DNA of 64,000 nt from CAYVBE01 sp964572825 (GTDB lineage: Bacteria > Planctomycetota > Brocadiia > SM23-32): the NCBI GenBank assembly GCA_964572825.1, contig CAZNGS010000004.1, positions 44,763-108,762 of the forward strand, in the 5' to 3' direction. Position numbers and translations under genes: made by a program. Below are positions 58,432-64,000 of this stretch, piece by piece. The notes under the pieces were generated by a model. The model searched no databases. It saw nothing but the letters and a program-made list of their open reading frames with translations, and was not told where the DNA came from. How positions within the stretch are numbered: position 1 is the stretch's first letter; each line of letters starts with the position of its first letter.

Positions 58432-59166
58432 TCACCAGCGGGCCTGCCGGGCGCGCAGATAGAGCCGGTTGGCGAAGGCCCAGTTGGCCACTTCCATGAA
58501 GCCCCGCACGTATTCCGCGCGCCGATTCTGGTAGTCCAGGTAGTAGGCGTGCTCCCACACGTCGCAGACCAGCAGCGGCACAACGCCCCAGACGGTCAGG
58601 TTCTGGTGCTTTTCGGCCTGCAGCACCAGCAGCCTGTCCGCTATGGGTTCGTAGGCCAGCACGCCCCAGCCACTGCCTTCGACGGCCCTGGTGGCTGCCC
58701 TGAAGTGTTCCATGAAGCGGGTGACCGACCCGAACTCTCGCTGAGTCGCCACGGCCAGTTCATCCTCCAGCAGCGTGCTGCCGGGGGTCATACTGCTCCA
58801 GAACAGGGTATGCAGGACGTGCCCGGAACCGTGAAAAGCCAGGTCCCGGCTCAGGTGTTTAACCGCGCCGAAGTCGCCGGATTCGCGGGCCTCCTGGAGT
58901 TTCTCCAGCGTGGCGTTCAGCCCGTTCACGTAGCCCTGGTGATGGCGGTCGTGATGCAGCCGGAGTGTCTCTGCCCCCAGGAAAGGCTCCAGCTCGTCGT
59001 ACTCGTAGGGCAGCGGCGGCAGCGCGTAGGCCCCGTCGTCGACTGCTTCGGCGAAGACCTTTTCTTCCCGGTAGACCTGGGCCGACACCCCTGCGCCGCC
59101 GACTGCAGCGGCCACAGACCCGGCGCCGAGAGTCCGGATGAAATCGCGTCTCCCCAACCCGTGCAT
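58432..59166 (-). CDS. sodA: Exported Fe/Mn superoxide dismutase with Tat signal
   Basis: 244 residues. The N-terminus RRDFIRTLGAGSVAAAVGGA is a twin-arginine signal, so the folded metalloenzyme is exported. Mature part: LPPLPYEYDELEPFLGAETL, then metal ligands His in LRLHHDRHHQGYVNGLN, His in DLAFHGSGHVLHTLFWSSM, Asp and His in VCDVWEHAYYLDYQNRR. Dismutates superoxide in the envelope. GGGGGTT precedes ATG 59166. Metal choice cannot be read reliably. Confidence 0.92.
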   Translation of the reverse strand: MHGLGRRDFIRTLGAGSVAAAVGGAGVSAQVYREEKVFAEAVDDGAYALPPLPYEYDELEPFLGAETLRLHHDRHHQGYVNGLNATLEKLQEARESGDFGAVKHLSRDLAFHGSGHVLHTLFWSSMTPGSTLLEDELAVATQREFGSVTRFMEHFRAATRAVEGSGWGVLAYEPIADRLLVLQAEKHQNLTVWGVVPLLVCDVWEHAYYLDYQNRRAEYVRGFMEVANWAFANRLYLRARQARW

Positions 59167-59383
59167 GACAACCCCCGATGACAGAAGTGAAAAAACCCCA
59201 TTGCTTTGCCGACGTATGCCCCGGTCGCGCCCTGCATCCAGGGCGAGTTGACGGCGTCCGTGCGCAGAAAGCCGGACACCATCGAGCAGAGAGCCCCGGC
59301 GGCGCGGCGTCAACCGACTGCCGTGTGGTGCGGGGCAGCGACTGCTCCGCCATTGCCGCCCGGGGGCGTCCCGAAGGACCGTC

Positions 59384-60118
59384 CTACTGTCCGATGTCTT
59401 CCAGCGGTTCCACGTTGCCGTAGTTTGCTCCCGGACCCCCGCAGGGCCTCGCCCAGCGCACGGCGTTGACGATGACGCGCTGAATCTCGGGGTTCCTGTA
59501 AATCGGGAAGGTCTCATGGCCGGGTCGGAAGTAGAACACCTTCCCCCGTCCCCGGTGATAGCAAAGGCCGCTTCGGAAGACCTCGCCGCCCTCGAACCAA
59601 CTGACGAACACCAGCTCGTCCGGCGGCGGCACGTCGAAGTACTCCCCGTACATCTCGGTGCTGGGCAGCTCGATATACTCTCCCAGCCCCTCCGCGATGG
59701 GATGGCCCGGCAGCACCACCCAAAGACGTTCCTTCTCCGCCGCCTCGCGCCATTTGAGCGACGCGGAAGTGCCCACCAGCCTCCGGAATATCTTCGCGTA
59801 ATGCCCGCTGTGCAGCACCACCAGGCCCATCCCGTCCAGTATCCGGGCCTGCACCTTGTCCACCACCTCATCGCGCACCTCCTCGTGCGCCATGTGGGCC
59901 CACCAGATCAGCACGTCCGTCGCGGCCAGCACCTCGTCGCTCAGGCCGTGGTCCGGCTCGTCCAGGGTGGCGGTGCGCGCCTCGATGTCCTGTTGCGCCG
60001 ACGAGAGGAACTCCGCGATCACCCGGTGAATGCCGTCCGGGTAGACCGCCTTCACTGCGTCGTGCTGCTTCTCATGGCGGAATTCGTTCCACACCGTAAC
60101 CCGTATGGTATCACCCAT
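59384..60118 (-). CDS. ThuA-domain protein
   Basis: 244 residues. Trehalose-utilisation ThuA fold (class I glutamine-amidotransferase-like): RVTVWNEFRHEKQHDAVKAV, DVLIWWAHMAHEEVRDEVVD, GMGLVVLHSGHYAKIF, GKVFYFRPGHETFPIYRNPE, VIVNAVRWA. The position of the amidotransferase Cys is Leu/His (VLHSGHY), as in other ThuA proteins, so it is not a glutaminase. Probably handles a sugar or sugar-derived cofactor. ATG 60118 has GGAGG six bases upstream; a tandem ATG precedes it. Confidence 0.85.
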   Translation of the reverse strand: MGDTIRVTVWNEFRHEKQHDAVKAVYPDGIHRVIAEFLSSAQQDIEARTATLDEPDHGLSDEVLAATDVLIWWAHMAHEEVRDEVVDKVQARILDGMGLVVLHSGHYAKIFRRLVGTSASLKWREAAEKERLWVVLPGHPIAEGLGEYIELPSTEMYGEYFDVPPPDELVFVSWFEGGEVFRSGLCYHRGRGKVFYFRPGHETFPIYRNPEIQRVIVNAVRWARPCGGPGANYGNVEPLEDIGQ

Positions 60119-60274
60119 CATCCGCCTCCATTCCAGGGTAAGGACTGGCTACCGGGAGAAGCGGCGATTCTACACCGCGGCGGCGGATTGTCAACACGCG
60201 AAGAACCGCGCACTTGCGGTGGCCTGTTTGCGCGGCCGGGGCGATTCGCGTAGCATGCTCGGGACGGTCGGTAA

Positions 60275-60452
60275 GAGACTATCTCAAAACCCGGATCTAC
60301 TGCGGGCGGCTGCGAAACCCGATGGCTGCGTTGTCGGCACGAAACGTGCTCAGCGTGACGGTTTAGCCACGCCTCCGGCCGTTTCGTGCCTGCCGCCTTG
60401 CCCTCGGCCTTCTCGCTCGCCCTCGTTACGAACGGGGTCTTGAGATAGTCTC
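60275..60452. mobile_element. IS5-type MITE with TAA target duplication (178 bp)
   Basis: Ends GAGACTATCTCAA (60275-60287) and TTGAGATAGTCTC (60440-60452) are exact inverted repeats, extending with one mismatch to ACCC/GGGT. TAA flanks both sides (60272-60274, 60453-60455), fitting the TNA duplication of the ISL2 group of IS5. Inside, GGCACGAAAC and GTTTCGTGCC form another inverted pair. No coding sequence. It ends 26 bases before the YrdC gene and may influence its expression. Confidence 0.8.
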
Positions 60453-60478
60453 TAAGGGCTGCCATTCGGTGAGGGACG

Positions 60479-61081
60479 ATGGAGACAGAGGTTCTCGATA
60501 CAGGTGAGGCGGGCCTGCGCCGGGCGGCGCTCCTGTTGAGGTCAGGCCGGTTGGTGGCGTTCCCCACGGAGACGGTTTACGGCCTGGGCGCGCGCCGGGG
60601 CGACGAGGAGGCGGTCGAGCGCCTCCGACGGGTGAAGCATCGCGCCGCGGGGAAGCCGTTCGCGGCGCTGATCTCCTCGCCGGAGGATGCGTCCCGGCAC
60701 GGGCAGCCGGGCGGGGCCGGTGCGCGACTGGCGGAGCGGTTCTGGCCGGGGCCTCTGACGCTGGTGCTGCCGGGCGCGTCCGGGGAGCAGGTGGGCCTGC
60801 GCTGCCCCGACTGCGACGTGACCCGGCGGCTGATCCGCATGGTCGGCTGCCCCGTGGTCGCATCCAGCGCCAACCTCAGCGGCCGGCCGCCGGCCCTTTG
60901 CGCGGAGGAAGTCCTGCGCGCCTTCGACGGGCAAATAGCCGCGGTCCTCGACGGAGGGCGGGCCTCCCTGGGCCGCGCGTCCACCGTCGTGAGGGTGCTG
61001 GGCGAGGAGGTGGAAATCCTCCGCGAGGGCGCCGTCTCCGAGGCAGACATCCGGGCTGCGCTCGCCGGCACGGAGCGCTGA
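60479..61081 (+). CDS. tsaC: YrdC/Sua5-family threonylcarbamoyl-AMP synthase
   Basis: 200 residues. RSGRLVAFPTETVYGLGARR, RLRRVKHRAAGKPFAALI with the nucleotide-binding Lys-x-Arg, FWPGPLTLVLP, VGCPVVASSANLSGRPP and VVRVLGEEVEILREGAVSE are all diagnostic. Makes the threonylcarbamoyl adenylate used for tRNA t6A37. Length is that of YrdC without the Sua5 C-terminal domain. Cut off from upstream sequence by the MITE 26 bases away. Confidence 0.93.
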   Translation: METEVLDTGEAGLRRAALLLRSGRLVAFPTETVYGLGARRGDEEAVERLRRVKHRAAGKPFAALISSPEDASRHGQPGGAGARLAERFWPGPLTLVLPGASGEQVGLRCPDCDVTRRLIRMVGCPVVASSANLSGRPPALCAEEVLRAFDGQIAAVLDGGRASLGRASTVVRVLGEEVEILREGAVSEADIRAALAGTER

Positions 61082-61103
61082 TCCGGCCGGCGCCCGGCGG
61101 CCC

Positions 61104-62651
61104 TTACCGTGGATGGTCGGCCACCGGAAGACCCACCATGAAGGTGGTGCCCTCCTCGGGCGCCGCCTCCACGTGAATGAACCCCCCGTGCGAGCTGGCG
61201 ATGTGCTGGCAGATCGCCAGTCCCAGGCCCATCCCCTCCGCCTTGGTGGTGAAAAACGGCTCGAAAAGATGCTCCAGGTGCTCCTGCGGTATGCCGGGGC
61301 CGTTGTCCGTGAAGGCCAGGATAAGGAAAGAGGAACTGCGCGCGCCGCTCTGCCGCAGATGGCGGGAGGCCACCTTGCCGCGCGGGCGCACGTATCCCTC
61401 GATCCGCAGCCGGCCGTCCGGCTGGTTCTGCAGCTCCTCCAGGCCGTTCCGGATGATGTTGAGCGTCATCTGCCTGAGCCGCACCCGGCTTATCGTCAGC
61501 GGTATGGGCCGGTCTATGACAGACCGCTCGACCCGCACCCTGTCCCAGAGTTGCAGCGCCTGTGTCATGTTCACCACCTCGGCGATCAGCTCGCTGGGAT
61601 TGATCACCTCGCCCGGCGTGGACTCCGAAGGGCGGGCCAGGTCCAGCAGGCTCTCCACGATCCGCTTGCACTGCTGGGCCTCCTGCGCGATGTCTTCGAG
61701 CTGCTGGCGGGCCTCCTCGTTATCGTCGAGCTGGCCCTGCAGCATCTTGGCGTAGCCGATGATCACCGTGATGGGATTGTTGATCTCGTGCGCCACCCCC
61801 GCCGCCAGGCGCCCCACGGTCACCAGCTTCTCGGCTTCCACCAGGCTCTGCTGGTTGCTCTCGAGGGTCACCGCCATGCGGTTGAAGCTCTCGGCCAACT
61901 GGTTGAACTCCGCCGCCCCCCGCACGTCGATCCTTTGATCGAACTGGCCGCTGGCCACCTTCTTCGTCCCCTCCACCAGCGCCTCGATGGGCTGCACCAC
62001 GGAGCGGTGCGTGTAGTAAATCACCACGATGGCCGCCAGCAGGGCCAGTGGCAGCACCACCTTGGCCACGGCGACGGTCAGGTTCCAGGACGTCTCCGCG
62101 TCGGTTGCCGCCTGGGCCATCAGCACGTAGGCGAAACGCCTCAGGTCCCGGCCTCCCTCCAGGACCTCGCCCAGGGCCTGCCGGCCACGGGCGCGCAGCC
62201 GGACCCGGTGTTCGGGCGGCAGCCCTTCCAGGCCCCCGCCGTCCGCCCCCCGCAGCCCCACATCCTGCAGCAGAGAACGGAGTGCGGCCAGCCCGTCGTG
62301 GAGCTCCTCCAGCGGCCTGAGCTCCCGCTCCGGCATGCCGGAGCGGCGAGCCCACAGCCCGTCCGTCAGGTACTCCAGTTCACTGAAAAGGCTCCGGAAC
62401 CTCTCCCACGCCTCCGCGTTCGGCCCGGGCGGCGCCAGCATCTCGCCGTGCGCCGCCAGCAGGTCCTGGGCGACCTTCTCGGTCTGAATGGCCTGCTCCC
62501 TGACCTCGAGCTGAAGCCGCACCCGCTGGGCCGCCTTCCTGACCGTGCTGAAGCGGTTCAGGGTCAGCAGCAGCCCCAGACCCAGCGCTCCCAGGGCCAG
62601 CGCGAACCCGACTGCCAGCCGCAGGCTGATTGAACCATGATGGCGTGCCAT
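61104..62651 (-). CDS. Membrane sensor histidine kinase
   Basis: 515 residues from ATG 62651 (AGGGA upstream). Helix 1 (LRLAVGFALALGALGLGLLL), a ~170-residue helical periplasmic sensor, helix 2 (VAKVVLPLALLAAIVVIYYT), HAMP (HRSVVQPIEALVEGTKKVAS), HisKA with phospho-acceptor His in LAAGVAHEINNPITVIIGYA, HATPase with N-box NIIRNGLEEL, G1 TDNGPGIP and G2 EGMGLGLAICQHIASSHGG. Built like NtrB-type kinases that retain the HEINNP motif. No response regulator is adjacent. Seven bases downstream of the FHA gene, so co-transcribed with it. Confidence 0.92.
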   Translation of the reverse strand: MARHHGSISLRLAVGFALALGALGLGLLLTLNRFSTVRKAAQRVRLQLEVREQAIQTEKVAQDLLAAHGEMLAPPGPNAEAWERFRSLFSELEYLTDGLWARRSGMPERELRPLEELHDGLAALRSLLQDVGLRGADGGGLEGLPPEHRVRLRARGRQALGEVLEGGRDLRRFAYVLMAQAATDAETSWNLTVAVAKVVLPLALLAAIVVIYYTHRSVVQPIEALVEGTKKVASGQFDQRIDVRGAAEFNQLAESFNRMAVTLESNQQSLVEAEKLVTVGRLAAGVAHEINNPITVIIGYAKMLQGQLDDNEEARQQLEDIAQEAQQCKRIVESLLDLARPSESTPGEVINPSELIAEVVNMTQALQLWDRVRVERSVIDRPIPLTISRVRLRQMTLNIIRNGLEELQNQPDGRLRIEGYVRPRGKVASRHLRQSGARSSSFLILAFTDNGPGIPQEHLEHLFEPFFTTKAEGMGLGLAICQHIASSHGGFIHVEAAPEEGTTFMVGLPVADHPR

Positions 62652-62658
62652 ACTGTCC

Positions 62659-63687
62659 CTATGGACCCTCGCCGCCGGCATCCAGGCCCTGCTGTATGCG
62701 CAGCACGTGTTGCAGACGCTCGCCCTTCAGCCATTCAAGCCGACCGTTGCCGTGCAGGACCCATCCGCCGTATCCCTGGTGATTCGAAAGCGCGGCATCA
62801 CACACCACCGGTGCGTAGCCGTTGTTCAGCCCCCCGGCGCCGGCGGGAAAGTAGAGGTAGCGGGCCTGCCCGCCGGGATTCAGCTTTCCCCCCGGACAGC
62901 GCAGCGCTTCCTCGCCGATCAGACCTTCGGCGTGCAGCTCCTCCAGGCGGCTGGGGCTCTGCCCCCCGTGCGCCGCGCGGTACTGCTCCAGCGCGCTGCG
63001 GACGCGCAACAGGTTCTCTTTGCATTCCCGGCGGGCATCCACCACGCGCCCGTAATGCATCCGGGGCACCGCCTCCTGGAACCACGCGTTGAGGGCCGCC
63101 CCGGCCAGGGCCACCAGCGCCGCGCCCGCCAGCAGCGGTCCCCGCAGCAGAAAGCTCTCCCGGCGCGTCTCCCGCCACGAAAGCAGCACCAGCAGAAGTC
63201 CGCAGACGCCGAACACCCAGTGCAGATACGCGAACACGCCGAACACCAGCGCCGAGAGCGCCAGGGGCTCGTGCATCTGGCCGACCAGTACCTGCGCCTC
63301 CTCCTCGGCGCCTTCGCCCGTCCGCTCCCGCTGCGTCCCCGGCAGCAGCCACCGCGCCAGGGCGGTGCGTTCGTCCCTCGCGTGGACGATGAACCGGGCC
63401 GGCCCGATGCCCACGATGTCCCCGTCGTGAAGCGGCGCCTTCTTGACCCGTTTGCCGTTGACCAGCACGCCGTTCTTCGACCCCAGGTCCTCCACGTAGC
63501 AGCCCTGCGCGTCCGGGTAGAAATAGGCGTGACGGCGGGAGACCTCCCGGCTGCTGAAGGTCACGTCGCAACTGGCCGAACGTCCCACCAGCAGGCCATC
63601 GTCCGTCAGGGGGAAGCGCCGGCCGTCGTTCTCCCTTCCCCTTATCTCCACCTCGAACGCGAGCGCGGCTGGCTGCCCTGTGCTCAT
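62659..63687 (-). CDS. FHA-domain membrane protein with pseudopilin-like C-terminus
   Basis: 342 residues. FHA phosphothreonine-binding domain at residues ~10-95 with the conserved GR, SRRH and GSKNG positions (LLVGRSASCDVTFSSREVSR, RHAYF, EDLGSKNGVLVNGKRV). Then two or three membrane helices (LALSALVFGVFAYLHWVFGV, VCGLLLVLLSWRE, LLAGAALVALAGAALNAWF). The C-terminal ~120 residues (CKENLLRVRSALEQYRAAHG, CPGGKLNPGG) resemble the GspG pseudopilin fold without its prepilin leader. Upstream partner of the histidine kinase; may link kinase signalling to envelope proteins. Confidence 0.8.
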   Translation of the reverse strand: MSTGQPAALAFEVEIRGRENDGRRFPLTDDGLLVGRSASCDVTFSSREVSRRHAYFYPDAQGCYVEDLGSKNGVLVNGKRVKKAPLHDGDIVGIGPARFIVHARDERTALARWLLPGTQRERTGEGAEEEAQVLVGQMHEPLALSALVFGVFAYLHWVFGVCGLLLVLLSWRETRRESFLLRGPLLAGAALVALAGAALNAWFQEAVPRMHYGRVVDARRECKENLLRVRSALEQYRAAHGGQSPSRLEELHAEGLIGEEALRCPGGKLNPGGQARYLYFPAGAGGLNNGYAPVVCDAALSNHQGYGGWVLHGNGRLEWLKGERLQHVLRIQQGLDAGGEGP

Positions 63688-64000
63688 GCTCTCTCCAGCT
63701 TACAGAAATCGACGGGAATTCGCCTCATCGAGACCATCCCGAATTTACACCATGGCATTCTCTTGTGCAAGGCGGGCGGCGCAGCGAAACCACCGGGCGG
63801 CAAGCCGCCCCAACGACAGGCCCTCGGCTCAGTGCGACGCAGGTTGGAGGGACGCGCTCTGTCGCGTCCGAGCTCAGCCCATCGGAGAACGACCGCAGCC
63901 GGGGGCGGCTGCGCCACACATCCACCGCGCAAGTGCATGAGCCGCGTGTAATGAAATGAAAGGCTGCCAGCTCCGGTGTAGAATGTTGAGCAGTTTTCAG
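63688..64000. other. Gene-free right edge
   Basis: No supportable gene in this stretch. Apart from REP-like copy C (63843-63870) I see nothing to annotate. Confidence 0.5.
63843..63870 (+). repeat. REP-like hairpin, copy C
   Basis: GTTGGAG then stem GGACGCG, loop CTCTGT (one change from copy A), stem CGCGTCC. Confidence 0.75.

Noticed and set aside
63684..63951. Short frames on both strands at the right edge
   Set aside because: They read through REP-like copy C (giving DATERVPP-type peptides) and are not genes.
1..64000. CRISPR arrays
   Set aside because: No regularly spaced direct repeats were seen anywhere in the window.

Overview
This is a GC-rich (mostly 60-70% by eye), gene-dense bacterial chromosome segment. 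Several features point to an uncultured member of the PVC group, most likely Planctomycetota or a close relative. These are a GreA factor with a very long N-terminal extension (an arrangement known from Chlamydia), a Gld-like ABC cassette with DUF4340 and GldG-type proteins, secreted carbohydrate enzymes, Gfo/Idh/MocA and ThuA proteins, and a sulfatase remnant. The taxonomic call is inference; there is no rRNA in the window.

Layout. 1-10.8 kb: glycan metabolism (two overlapping GH130-type genes, a secreted clan GH-A-like hydrolase, a Gfo/Idh/MocA oxidoreductase, a large secreted FG-GAP protein of unknown enzymology), with the extended GreA between them. 10.9-15.8 kb: accessory patch with an MNT antitoxin next to a decayed HepT toxin, a complete IS3-family element with ends, target duplication and frameshift site, an IS66-like MITE, and threonine aldolase. 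15.8-21.2 kb: DNA-damage region with dinB, an S24-peptidase repressor divergent from a Gam-like/zinc-ribbon/HTH operon, and uvrC. 21.3-30.1 kb: mreD and a six-gene efflux operon (MacB permease and ATPase, MacA, TolC lipoprotein, TetR, ABC exporter) under a consensus promoter overlapped by a perfect TetR-type palindrome. 30.4-40.6 kb: sugar isomerase-like protein, Gld-type ABC cassette, YraN nuclease-like protein, phosphohexomutase. 40.8-49.5 kb: class II photolyase with an internal deletion, GH2 enzyme coupled to a CehA/McbA-like protein, purQ, ribulokinase, PhoU. 49.5-54.2 kb: MITE-like repeat, ispG-dxr-M50 protease (four PDZ domains), tRNA-Ala(GGC) with promoter and terminator. 54.2-64 kb: IS110 remnant, REP-like hairpins, truncated sulfatase, PHP protein, a divergent orphan DnaA, Tat-exported superoxide dismutase, ThuA protein, an IS5-type MITE, a YrdC/Sua5 protein, histidine kinase and an FHA/pseudopilin-like membrane protein.

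The most unusual items are the S24 repressor/Gam module beside DNA repair genes, the DnaA-like protein with substituted sensor II and base-contact positions, three independent MITE-like elements with recognisable ends, and a dispersed hairpin whose stem co-varies while its loop stays CTCCGT. All family calls come from reading motifs in the translations; no database search was run.
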